Shown in pieces: positions 22,987 to 33,423 of a stretch of DNA of 64,000 nucleotides (position 1 is its first letter; the number at the start of each line of letters is the position of its first letter). The DNA lies in contig JAQISU010000167.1 of the NCBI GenBank assembly GCA_029339505.1, positions 589,001 through 653,000 on the forward strand, read 5' to 3'. The notes under the pieces were generated by a model. It did not search any database and was not told the origin of the DNA. It saw only the letters and a list, made by a program, of their open reading frames with translations. Position numbers and translations under genes: made by a program. Origin of the DNA: Unio delphinus (Eukaryota; Mollusca; Bivalvia; Unionida; Unionidae).

Positions 22987-23765
22987 TCATTTTCTTCTTA
23001 ACTTTGTAAGGGCCGTAATATCTAATCTGAAGAAAAGTAAGAAGAATGAACAAGAGTAACACTCCATTATCAGACTCAAAAGTTCTCTCCCTTGTAGTTC
23101 TTTCAAACCATAGTTCATTTTTAACTTGAATTGCTGAATTGGGCATTCATTCATAACTTGCTGGAAAATTCCAGACATGAAGTTTGAACCTTGATCAAAC
23201 TGAATAGATTTGGGAAGGCCAAAATGAGTAAAAAAAACTTTAACAAAATTTTTACTGTAGTTTTATATTTTACATTTCTCAACAGAATAGCCTCTGGAAA
23301 CCTTGTTGACGCACACATAATGGTCAACAGGTATTGGTTACCTGACTTGGTCTTTGGTAAGGGATCTACAAAATCTACCATAATTCTACTAAATGATTCG
23401 TCAAACGCAGGAATAGGTTGCATATGAGCCTTAGGTATCTTCTGATTGGGTTTTCCAACCATTTGACAAGTATGACAAGATCTACAGTATTTGGCAACAT
23501 CACTTTTGATTTTTGGCCAATATAAATGAGTCATCTTGTGATAAGTTTTATTAATTCCTAAATGACCAGTCAAAGGAGTTTCATGGGCCAGATTAAGTAT
23601 TTCCTGTCTGTAAGGTTTTGGAGCTACTATTTGATAGTTCACTGACCACTCATCACCAACAGGAACCTCGGAAGGTCTCCATTTTCTCATAAGGATTCCA
23701 TTGTTAACGAAATAACAGACAGGAACTTCAGTGACTTCAGTCTCATTTATGCCCCTTTGAAACAA
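22987..23765 (-). pseudogene. gypsy integrase (before RT), frameshifted
   Basis: Frame 23765-23151 carries the HHCC zinc domain (HETPLTGHLGINKTYH ... CRSCHTC), then the catalytic core start with the first acidic residue at MVDFVDPLP and the TRFPEA segment. After a frameshift near 23190, frame 23178-22987 begins SGIFQQVMNE, then degrades before the catalytic Glu and C-terminal domain. The position between protease and RT is the notable point. Confidence 0.85.
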
Positions 23766-23830
23766 ACAGGAGATCTCAGGATCTTTTTCCAGTTCGACGA
23801 CAAGTAACTGTCGTTTATCACCTTGATTAA

Positions 23831-24140
23831 GAGAATGAGTTGTTAAAAGAGAATCACTATGATCAATACCTTCTGATTGATCTAAACCAAGAGTAAAAGT
23901 GACCTCATCAAAAACCTGACCTATACAAGTGTCAGTTGAAGGAATGCTGACTTCTTTAACATCATTCTCAAGATCATCACCCTAATTAGAATAAAGAGAA
24001 TTAGTTGTTAAAAGAGGATCACTATGATCAATACTTTCTGATTGATCCAAACAAGAAGTAAATGTGACCTCATCAAAAGCCTGACCTATACATGTGTCAG
24101 CCAAGAGAATACTGCCCATTTCAACTTCATTCTCAAGAGC
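23831..24140. repeat. ~164-bp tandem duplication in gypsy pol spacer
   Basis: 23831-23978 and 23995-24140 are similar throughout (GTTGTTAAAAGAG-ATCACTATGATCAAT, TGATTGATC, ACCTGACCTATACA). Each encodes a DTCIGQ-FDEVTFT-LDQSE-IDHSD segment. The duplication lies between protease and integrase, and the upstream frame stops between the copies. Confidence 0.85.
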
Positions 24141-25289
24141 TTTCTTTGCCATAGCTCTGGTAACTGTACAAGCTTGAAATATATCAGGGATTTCTTTTTC
24201 AATTGGATCAACTTTCTGATCCAAATTAGACTTGTCAGTTACAAGTGGATTAACCACAACCTTGTCCCCAGCTAAGTCGTTGCCTAGCAATAAATCGATG
24301 CCCTCAACGGGTAAAACCGAGACTGTTCCGATTGTCACAGGTCCTGACACTAAGTCTGATGACAAATGTACACAATGGAGAGGAACATTAACAAAGCCGC
24401 ACTCTACTCCCTGAATAAGAACACTTTCATTAGAAGAAGAATTCTCAGAAAAAGGCAAAATACCTGACAATAAAAGACTCTGAGAGGCTCCTGTGTCCCT
24501 TAAAATTTGAATAGGGGTGGGATTGGCCAAATCACCCAAGAGTGATATAGAACCCTTCGATATGAATGGTTCATAATTCTCCATAATAAAATCAGACTGG
24601 GATTTATTAGACCCAACAATTGTATTGCTTTCAATACATGACTGTGACCTTGACCTCTTGTAAATAAGAGCATTTGGAACATGTCTGTCTTGATTCTCAT
24701 GCCTATTTTTCAGTTTGTAGCAATCAGAAATAACGTGTCCTTTTTTCTTGCAAAAGTTACACGTCGGAAGAGACAAGGATCTAGAATCAAACTTCTCTGA
24801 AGTCTGATTTTTGAAAGTTGTGTTAGTTTGAGTTTTAGAAGGGCTTGAATTAGGTGGAAATAATTTTCTGCCAAAAGATTGTTGAGTAGAAGTCTTGTTA
24901 ACAAAAAAAACTTTATGTGTCAAAGAATATTCGTCAGCAGCTCGAGCAGCATTTTCCAAGGTTTCAATCTTATGCTCATCGAGATAAGTCCTAACATCAC
25001 TATGGACACAGTTTTTGAACTCTTCAATTAATATAATTTGCCTGAAATTTTGATAATCTTGTTTGACTTTCTTGACTAAACACCATCTATCAAACATCTG
25101 CTCTTTTTCTCTAGCAAATTCGACATGAGTTTGTCCAGCTTCTTTTCTGTAATTTCTGAATTTTTGCCTATAAGCTTCAGGGACTAACTCATAACCTCTT
25201 AAAATGCATTCTTTAACCACCATTCTAATCACCACTTTGCTGAACGGACAGTGAACAGTAAATATCACTAGCCTTACCAGTAAGTACAC
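23982..25289 (-). CDS. gypsy Gag capsid C-terminus, CCHC knuckle and protease
   Basis: A 435-codon open frame; the first ~25 residues are probably not native because it enters from a frameshift. Early part: capsid-like PEAYRQKFRNYRKEAGQTHVEF. At about residue 177 comes a zinc knuckle CNFCKKKGHVISDCYK (CX2CX4HX4C), which binds RNA during packaging. At about residue 265 comes the aspartic protease core RDTGASQSLL, followed by the flap-like LLGND motif. It is the best-preserved part of the element. It ends inside the duplicated spacer, so integrase is in a separate frame. Confidence 0.88.
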   Translation of the reverse strand: MYLLVRLVIFTVHCPFSKVVIRMVVKECILRGYELVPEAYRQKFRNYRKEAGQTHVEFAREKEQMFDRWCLVKKVKQDYQNFRQIILIEEFKNCVHSDVRTYLDEHKIETLENAARAADEYSLTHKVFFVNKTSTQQSFGRKLFPPNSSPSKTQTNTTFKNQTSEKFDSRSLSLPTCNFCKKKGHVISDCYKLKNRHENQDRHVPNALIYKRSRSQSCIESNTIVGSNKSQSDFIMENYEPFISKGSISLLGDLANPTPIQILRDTGASQSLLLSGILPFSENSSSNESVLIQGVECGFVNVPLHCVHLSSDLVSGPVTIGTVSVLPVEGIDLLLGNDLAGDKVVVNPLVTDKSNLDQKVDPIEKEIPDIFQACTVTRAMAKKALENEVEMGSILLADTCIGQAFDEVTFTSCLDQSESIDHSDPLLTTNSLYSN

Positions 25290-25501
25290 ATTGTAATAGC
25301 ATGGTCCAATAATCTCTTGGCCACTTTAAATTTTCTGCAACTTTTTCAAAAAAAATGAAATATTTGTCTACTTTTTTTTCTTTGAAAGGGGGCACTAATC
25401 TAATATTCCTTGCTAAATCAAAATTTTGATTTGAAGTATGATGATGATTCTCACTTGCCAGCTCAAATTCTTTCATTTTACACTGATATTTTCTTTCTTC
25501 C

Positions 25502-25573
<72 letters not shown>

Positions 25574-26176
25574 CAATTTGTTTTTCTTGTAACTGAATGC
25601 GCATCTGCTCTTTTTGTAATTCAAATTGCCTTTCTTTCTCCTCTTTATCATATTGTAATTGTCTTTCTTTCTCCCTTTCTTGTCTCTGTCTTTCTTCATT
25701 TTCATATTGTAATTGTCTCTCTTTCTCCTCTCTCTCTCTCTATCAATCCACATCTGCTCTTTTTGTAATTCAATTTGCTTTTCTTTCTCCCTTTCCTGTC
25801 CCTCTTTCTCCTCTTTTTCAGATTGTAGTTGTCTTTCTTTCTCCTCTCTTTCATATTGTAATTGCTTTTCTTTCTCCCTTTCTTGAAATTCCAGCTTCTT
25901 TAACTCTAATTCCATCTTGAATTTTAATTCTAATTCCTTTAGTTTAATGTCAGAGTTTGATGTAGACTTACTGACCGAAATCAAAGCACTTTGTTCCGAC
26001 ATATCCTTTTCTACCAAATATTGAACCAAAATCTTTTTGATATCTTGTTTCGTTAAAGAAGCCTTGACTTCAGAAAGATCGTATTTTCTGGCAAGTTGAA
26101 CCAACTCATCTTTTTTGAAAAGATCTAATTGCTTCTGGGTAGGATTAGAAAGAAATATTTCTACTTTAGATGTCAT
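25225..26176 (-). pseudogene. gypsy Gag N-terminus with Arg-Glu coiled coil, frame broken
   Basis: Frame 26176-25478 starts MTSKVEIFLSN with a short helical LVQLARKY/LTKQDIKK region (SAP-like appearance), then a long charged coiled coil rich in KLEFQEREKEKQLQ repeats. It runs into a (GA)n microsatellite (25510-25570) translated as an Arg-Glu repeat. The repeat length puts the downstream capsid part (25476-25225) out of frame, and a second frameshift precedes 25289. The coiled coil would mediate Gag multimerisation. Confidence 0.85.
25510..25570. repeat. (TC)n microsatellite inside gag
   Basis: A 60-bp CT run lying within coding sequence. On the coding strand it is (GA)n and reads as alternating Arg-Glu. 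Confidence 0.95.
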
Positions 26177-26277
26177 TTTAATACAAGCGTGTCAGTCTCA
26201 CCAATGATTTAAAATTTTCAAAAACTAGGGGAAATTCAAATTTAAATTCCAATTTATTTAATTCTCAATCTCAATCC

Positions 26278-26299
26278 GGACGATAGCCACCAATTTCTA
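26278..26299 (-). other. Candidate primer-binding site
   Basis: Directly after the 5' LTR end (GTAACA) on the - strand comes a 5-bp spacer and then TTGGTGGCTATCGTCCGG. The TGG start fits pairing with a tRNA CCA end. I cannot name the tRNA. Confidence 0.55.
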
Positions 26300-27099
26300 T
26301 GTTACTTGCTGAGGCTTGAATAAGCAGCAACACTGAAAGAGTGAAACCTAACAAGCTTGTATAACTTGAACAATGAATTCATTAAGTACAATTATTTTCA
26401 TAAAATAAATAAACTTATGGTTTTAGAGAATCAAATCCAACATTAATCCAATATAGAATTCACAAAAATAATCCACTAATGGAATTGCAAGAGTCCTGAT
26501 AAATAAATGTTCTAATAATTCCAGGTTCGAATCTTGACGATGTAATCCAAAATGGCTGACAATGTCACATGATGCAGTTCTTGTTTTATTATCATCCAAA
26601 TGAAATTATGAACACAGGTTCTTTTCCAAATAATTCCTCTTGCTACGACAAAATGACACAATGTCCAGTACAAGGTAATTAAAATTATAACTCAAACATA
26701 AAACACAACTATTAACTTTAAAAGCCCAGATTCTACTGAATCTCTCTCCCAGTACAATAACTTATATACCCGTTTTTTAATGTAAACAAGGGATCATGTG
26801 ATTTTCTGGAAGGTCAAAGAAAGAAGCTACCTTCACCAAGTCACGTAATAATCAATTGATCCAGAAGAAAATCAGCCACTAATAAAAAGATATTTTTGGA
26901 TCTAGCCAATCATTTCCAAGGCTTGTTTACACTCTCTAAAGAAGGGTCAGAAATGAGGTCAACAAACCAAGGTCATCCTGTGTTTAGAGTCTAGGTCAGA
27001 TTGAATTTTCCAGAATTATCTCCCAATTAATGAATTTTAAAGCCAAAATGACAAATTTGGATCAGACAAATAAATAAATTAAATAAAATATACGTAACA
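26300..27099 (-). mobile_element. 5' LTR of gypsy element (800 bp)
   Basis: On the - strand it begins TGTTACG and ends AAGTAACA, giving TGTTAC/GTAACA terminal inverted repeats. The right 330 bp are repeated at 21669-21961. No 5-bp target duplication can be tested because the other LTR is truncated. Confidence 0.88.
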
Positions 27100-27700
27100 A
27101 TATATGATCAATGATTGTAGCACTTGTATCTGTTACTCTAGCTGGTGTTTTAATTAATTGAATAAAGTTGTTAAGTTTTAAAGTTACTTATCCATGTTAA
27201 TGGTGGAGTTTTTATGTAGTCAATGTTGAAATCACCTAATATGATAGTTTCTAATCTTCCTTTAGTAATACTTTTTGAATTTGCACCTCAAATCTATCAA
27301 TCCAATCAGCTGTGGAACTAAACTGTAAACTGAATATAAGAGTATTGGCTTTGATCCAGATACTCTACTCCAATAGTCTTCAGATCAGCATGTCTGTAAT
27401 GGAACTGTCTACATAGAGAAGAATACCACCCCCATAGATTCACTTTCTTTCAAAGTTGAACCCCTGTATTTTGAGAGCCAAATTATCAGTATCATCAGAA
27501 AGAAATGTTTCAAATAGACCCAGAATATTGACTGATCTAGTTTGCTGCAAAAATATTAACTTTATCTTATTCAGTTTAGGCAGGATGTGTTGAATATTTA
27601 AGTTGATTACTTGCAGACCTCTTTTGAGGAGGCCGAATGAAATCATTACAATTTTGACAGAAGATTGATTTTCAGACAAGGTAGTATGCAAAGTATTGTT
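27100..27700 (-). mobile_element. LINE endonuclease relic cut by the gypsy insertion
   Basis: The - strand frame 27691-27440 has GLQVINLNIQHILPKLNKIK and ILGLFETFLSDDTDN, the start of an AP-like endonuclease of a CR1/L2-type LINE. Further along are GGGILLYVDSSI, a GDFN-like site and a T-RVTDTSATIIDHI segment at the LTR junction. Stops are present. The gypsy LTR interrupts it at 27099/27100; the remainder of the LINE is not seen on the other side. Confidence 0.75.
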
Positions 27701-28462
27701 TTTAGACTGGACAGATTTCTTTCATTGCCTTCAATATTTACATACACACATGAAGAAGATAACATACAGGATCCATCTGTTTTACCATGACCACATGAAG
27801 TGGATACATGAGAATATTCAATATGTGAGTGATTAGCATACCTACAAGATGTCTTTGATGTATTAAACACTTGAGAAGACTCAGAGGAAGAAGTGGCTTG
27901 AACAGTATCAATCAATTGTTTACATGTTAACAAGTTACATTTTGTACACAATCAGATAGTGCCTCAAACCTATTTATAGAATGATAATTATTACATTGAA
28001 ATGTATACACATATTCTACCTCATTTTGTTGCATAGGCCTGTACATCATTGCCTTCTACCAATCATACCACTTACACCTTTTTTTACCTCTACCAGTCAG
28101 AGACCAGAATAGCTTGTGGGAGGACCTTCATCTGTCCATTAGCACAAGGTACTGCTGCACCTCCTAAACTACTTGGATAATTGTCATTCAACTTGACACT
28201 TGACATATTTATTCCATTGTTTTCTTGTTCCTAAATGAAAATCGCACAGCACAGACATCTAGTATGGCTACCACAGTAACCATTTTGGAAATATTACTAT
28301 CACTGCTCCTGTGTTGATGGTGATATGAGTTTTTCCTAATTCAAATGAACTTATCCAGTATGCTTGAAAATCTTGTTACTTTCACCAAATGCAGTGTTTT
28401 CACCAAAAGGCTTATGATGGAACTAAGTAAGGATAGTGCCAACCTGATGCCTATTATGAACA
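27701..28462. other. No gene recognised
   Basis: The 101-codon - strand frame at 27951-27646 is Ser/Cys-rich. It might be the region before the LINE endonuclease, but it has no motif I can support. Confidence 0.35.
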
Positions 28463-28653
28463 GTTGCAATCTTATACCTACTCCTCCAGTCTGGTAAACA
28501 TGGGTTTTGATGAAAATATGTCTTATGAAATTTAGTTAGTCCACTGTCCACCACAGTTGCAATCTTATAACTACTCCTTCAGTCTGGATGTCAGGTAAAC
28601 ATGGGTTTTGATGAAAATATGTCTTATGAAATCTAATTAGTCCAATGTCCACC
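28463..28653. repeat. Two-copy ~95-bp tandem repeat
   Basis: TTGCAATCTTATA-CTACTCC and TAAACATGGGTTTTGATGAA, then ATATGTCTTATGAAAT and TAGTCCA-TGTCCACCACAG, occur in the same order at 28463-28555 and 28556-28653. One copy has a few extra bases. Confidence 0.85.
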
Positions 28654-31011
28654 ACAGTGGCATCTTTAAAATCTTGGTATTGCTAATCCTGAATGAAACT
28701 TAATATTACATTTGGGTTTTGTCTGAAGGTTCTTGTATTATGTCTAATTTGTCCTGTAGGAAAAGGGGTACCAATCATCCTGAATGAAAAGCAATATTGC
28801 CTTGAGGTTTTCACCAGAAGACGTTTAGTAATGCAAAGTTGGTTTGAAAAATTTAAAATATTATCAACTACTCCTCCTTAATGGATGATAGTAATGTTAT
28901 GTATTTGTAGTGTTTGTCGACTGTTCTGAATGATTATATGTTATATACATGTATATCTGTAGTTTATAATTGACTTAAGTCCAAAATCAAGTTAGTGATC
29001 TACCTTCCTAGTGACAATTATTTTATGAACAACATAATGAATAGTTATAATTTCTCTATGATTATAGATTAAGTATTCAGATCATTATTAATTGTAAACA
29101 TGTTTACTAAAGTTTGAGTTAAAGACACAGTCTTAGTTCAGGGCATAGAAAGTTCCAGAAAATAAATTTTCCCTTAAGTTGTATCTCCAGAAAAGAGTAA
29201 TTGCATCCTAGGTATAGTGTTGGAGGGGTATATAAAGATGTTTACTAAGTATTATTTATTTCTGCCTTAATATATAAAGCGGAATTGGTCTTATAAACAT
29301 GTTCAGTTTTTAATTTGAGTGAATTTATTTATTCAAATAATTTTTCACTGGAATTACAAAATGTTCATACACTAGGATTAAAATATTAATTTGGAAATTA
29401 ATTGAATTTAGTGAAGAGCATTTCCTTTCAATTTTCTGTTTATAATAGGCACCCAGTTCCATTCTGAGACTAAATGTATCACATGAATTTAGGGATACTG
29501 AGTTTGAAAATATGATTGTTTCATTCAAAATCAAGACTGTCTTGCCAGTCTTTAAAGACCATATTGTATTGCACAAACACTTGCCACTGTTGCTGAATCT
29601 CATCTTCACAGTATTCAATTTCTATTCATGTTAAAAAGGAGACTTAAAATTTTCTCCAGCAAAGAAAACAAATTCAAACTTCAAGGACAACTGTGCCATC
29701 ATGTTTAGATTTGTGAATACATCTAGTAAAGAAAAAAAAACTTGTATTTTGAAAATTGTGTGGAAAATGCTCTTATAAACAGTCTGTGTCAGAGTTGGCA
29801 ACAGGGTGCCTATTCATAAGTCGCAAGAGTGCAACACATGCATCTTTGACATTAAATAATTAAGTGAGTTACACAAGACACATAAATAACATTGCCAACC
29901 ATGATGTCACACAATACAATCACATCATCACATGTGAAAAGGAAGGCATCCAAACTCACCAAGTTATCATTCTTTGGTAAACATTATGGAATGTCAATGT
30001 TTAAGATATTACAGAAATACAGTTCTAAGATCTGTGTGAAATTGTTAGATTTAAAATGGAATAAAAGATATAAAGTATGTGGAACAATTGTCTGATGGAA
30101 ATGAATGTGTAAGAAATCAAAATAAAGAAATGTTAAATCAAGTTTGAATATCGGTTAAACTTTAAAGTCCTTAATGTCAACAATAAGCATATGAAGGAAT
30201 GTTGATGATATTTATGTCATAACAATGTAATTTGTTAATGTAAATTCCATAACTCAAGATTGTTACGATATAATTATATTAATCATGTTTACAGTTTAAC
30301 AGTTCTTATACAACTTGAAATTTAGATTCTTGTTGATCATTTGTATTTATTTATAACTTTGCATACTTTCTTCTCATCTTTTTATGTTCTAAAAACATAA
30401 AACTCCAAAGACCACAAAATTATTTTATATGCACACCATTCAATTCTTTAAAAATTCCTGGTATATCTTTTTTTTTGTGTAGTTTCAAAGATTCAAGGCT
30501 TTTATCCAATAACTTATGTCATAAATTGTAATACCCTATTTCATAAATTTGTATGGCTCAGTATGAGTGTATAATGAATCTATCAATGTCTTTTAACCAG
30601 GAATGACCTGAAGAACTGTTATGATGGCTTGAAGACAATATACAGTTATCAGGAACATATCTAATACTGAGTGCTGACAGTTCCACACTGCTCACTGACA
30701 AAATACAATACTTCATTGATGGGCAGAACACTTCAGAAGCATCCTCAACCAGTAGGTATCAATTAGTGAGGAGACAATCAGTATTAAACACTTGATGATC
30801 CTCCAGCATGTACTAAAACTATGAGAGCAATATGGCAGACGATTTACCGTTAGACATTTAAAAAGCCAGAGGCTAGCAAATGGCACAAAAATGTACTGAA
30901 CTATTCCAGTCAAGGGCGAATCAGATAATTGTATCCCAGGAGTACAAGGATACATCCATCATCCATTTCTACAAGTGGAAGGGTAACATACTATCATCTG
31001 ACAAAAATTAG
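28654..31011. other. No gene recognised
   Basis: AT-rich. Small frames (28693-28881, 29618-29325, 29892-30095, 30955-30713) show no family signal. Confidence 0.4.
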
Positions 31012-31145
31012 GGCATCTCCTTGCTGCATTAGTGGGCAGCTGTAAGTACCATTTTTGTAAGTCTTTGGTATGACTGGGCCGATGATTGAACCCCTAACCT
31101 CCTGCTTCTGTGGCAGATGCTCTAATAACTAGGTCACCGGAGTGG
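31012..31145 (-). mobile_element. tRNA-derived SINE (family B), diverged
   Basis: On the - strand: CACTCCGGTGACCTAGTTATTAGAGC (A box) and GGTTAGGGGTTCAATCATC (B box region), then a body ending AAAAATGGTACTTACAGCTG. It is the same family as 41340-41610. Confidence 0.75.
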
Positions 31146-33200
31146 TTAGTAAATAGACCTGGCCTTGTTTATAAATTTCATCTAAATTTCCACTGGAAAT
31201 TATCTACATCCAGGGCATATTTTTTTTGGTATCATATATCATGTTACAGTCTGCATATATAGAAAACTTTTGGTACATTGCCACTTTCAAGATTAGTGTA
31301 CATCAGCACATTCAAGATTGGAATTCATTCAGAACACCACTGGAAATCATTCGTAATGCTCTAATTTTGGACATGTAAAATTAGGATTTAATTTGCAACA
31401 CTGTAAATGCCTTTTAAATTTGTACATTGTATTTTAGAGAAATGAACTATTTGTTGAATTTGACTAAACCTGTTAGCTGTGCATACTTAAGACTAAAAAA
31501 TATTTATATATATTATTAAAACATTGTTTTTCAGATGCTTTTCAGATTTGAATTTATTTATTTTGGAATTGTTATTATCCCTGGTAAAGATTTAAATTTC
31601 ATATGTTGAGAAATCTTTATTGAAATCAGCAAACTTGTATAGTCTCATTTAATGTGGAGAACCTTGGTTTAATACTACCCAGGAAGAGTTGGAGTTTTGA
31701 AAATGAACATGTTGCTTGAGCTTGCCAGACATTATCATATTTCAGAACCAAAGGCTTCTTTAACAGAGCAAGAGATAAAGAATGTTTTGATTCAGTATTG
31801 ATGGAAAATACGTTTTTGGACAAAAGTACTTTGGGTTTGATTAGTAAGCTTGTATCTGGTTTTGATAGAAAATCAAAAGAATTGCAGCTATTAAAATAAA
31901 CTGATGAAAACATGGTTAAGGAAGCTTCAGCTTAAGAAAGAAACAACGGAAATCCTAATGAGAAAGAGAGATACAATTTCAGAGAGAGAGGAAAAGACGA
32001 GGGGAAAAGCAATTACAGAGAGATAGAGATGCAGACACACATAGTGAGAGAGAGATAAAGAGAGAAAGAAGAAAGATAGGCTAATTCAAAGAATTAGAAC
32101 TGTCAGTTGGCACACACACATCTCTCCCTTTACGTACAAGTTCAGGTTTGGATGTTAACAGAAATATGACGTTAGTAAGCCCTTGAGGAAAGAGAACTAT
32201 GTCAATACTTTCCTCATTTGTAGAAAATTACTGAAAACTTGAAATAGCCAATAGAGCTTTGATATTTGCTGTTGCTTTCTGGCAAGATCATGAAGTCTAC
32301 ACTTCACTGTCAGTACAAAAAAAGTTACAATTATGATAAAGTTAAATTTATATATAAATTATTTTTCCTTTTTTGTAATACATTTTATTATTATGAAATT
32401 ACATATCAGTTTGAAAATGGCTTTCGGAAATTTTAAAAAGACAAAGTTAAATCAACTTGTTTTTAACTTAGTTTAGTATATGTAATAATGTATAATAGAA
32501 CACAAATATTTTTTGCTTTTGTTTCATTCAGAAATTCTATGTATAGATTCGTTTGTTTTGTTGTAGAGTTTAATTTAAATTTTGCTTTTAACCAATGTCA
32601 TACTTTACCATAACTGGTATAAAATGTGCAGATTAAATAAATGTCATGTTTGTTACAGAATAAGGTAAGAAATAAGTATTACGCCTTACAATTCAACCAT
32701 TTCTTTGTGTATATGCATACACCATTACCTAGGATGAATATTTGTTTTTCTAGTTAAGCAACTGACCAAACATGTTTCTCACCGTAGTTCGCTTGCGACG
32801 AGAGACACTAAAAGTACGGTATGCACTGGTATTTCACCCTAATACTCACTCTCCTGTGAATTTAAGGCAAGTCTTCTGTTTAACTGACCCACTGGTCTTT
32901 GAATCTTCTCAAGGAGTGAAAATTCTGCATTTTTGATCTCCAGCCATAGGGCTGTCAGTAGCTTTCTGTATGTATGTTTTAATGTATGTCTGTGCACTCT
33001 CATACACGAGGTCAACTAAGATATAAAAAAGTAGAGTGCGCGCATACGTATATAAGCATTGCCTTTTATAGACATTAAGAATAACAATTAGAAGAATAAG
33101 AATCATCTACTCAATAACTGCAGTCATATGACCAAATTACTAACTATAATACGAGTAAATACTGTGTGCACCATGGTGTTCAGACATTAAATATTGTGTT
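31146..33200. other. No gene recognised; GA-rich patch
   Basis: An imperfect GAGA-rich stretch lies at about 31955-32080. The 95-codon - strand frame at 31913-31626 has no recognisable motif. Confidence 0.4.
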
Positions 33201-33274
33201 TAACCAAAGGAGTCTGACGTTTTATCAACAAAGTACGGCGAAATGTCTGACAAAATGAAATACCCTTAACAATA

Positions 33275-33355
<81 letters not shown>

Positions 33356-33423
33356 AAGGGTATTTCATTTTGTCAGACATTTCGCCGTACTTTATTGATA
33401 AAACGTCAGACTCCTGTGGTTTA
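33201..33423. mobile_element. Foldback element: 77-bp arms around (TA)n
   Basis: The left arm (33201-33277) and right arm (33347-33423) are reverse complements with only about three differences (CAGGAGTCTGACG..., GTACGGCGAAATGTCTGAC..., TACCCTTAACAATAAT). They are separated by about 65 bp of pure TA. The structure can extrude as a long cruciform or hairpin, and a transcript would be an extended dsRNA. No coding capacity. The mobile-element class is unclear. Confidence 0.85.

Larger units (their letters stand above)
21669..27099 (-). mobile_element. Ty3/gypsy retrotransposon, Gmr1-like order, inactive
   Basis: Read on the - strand: 800-bp 5' LTR (27099-26300), primer-binding site, Gag with coiled coil and capsid, CCHC knuckle, aspartic protease, integrase, a shortened reverse transcriptase, a purine tract and a truncated 3' LTR. 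Integrase lies upstream of RT, as in Gmr1-type elements, unlike the usual Ty3 order. RNase H is absent and RT is internally deleted. Its 5' LTR is inserted into a LINE endonuclease remnant at 27100. Confidence 0.85.
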
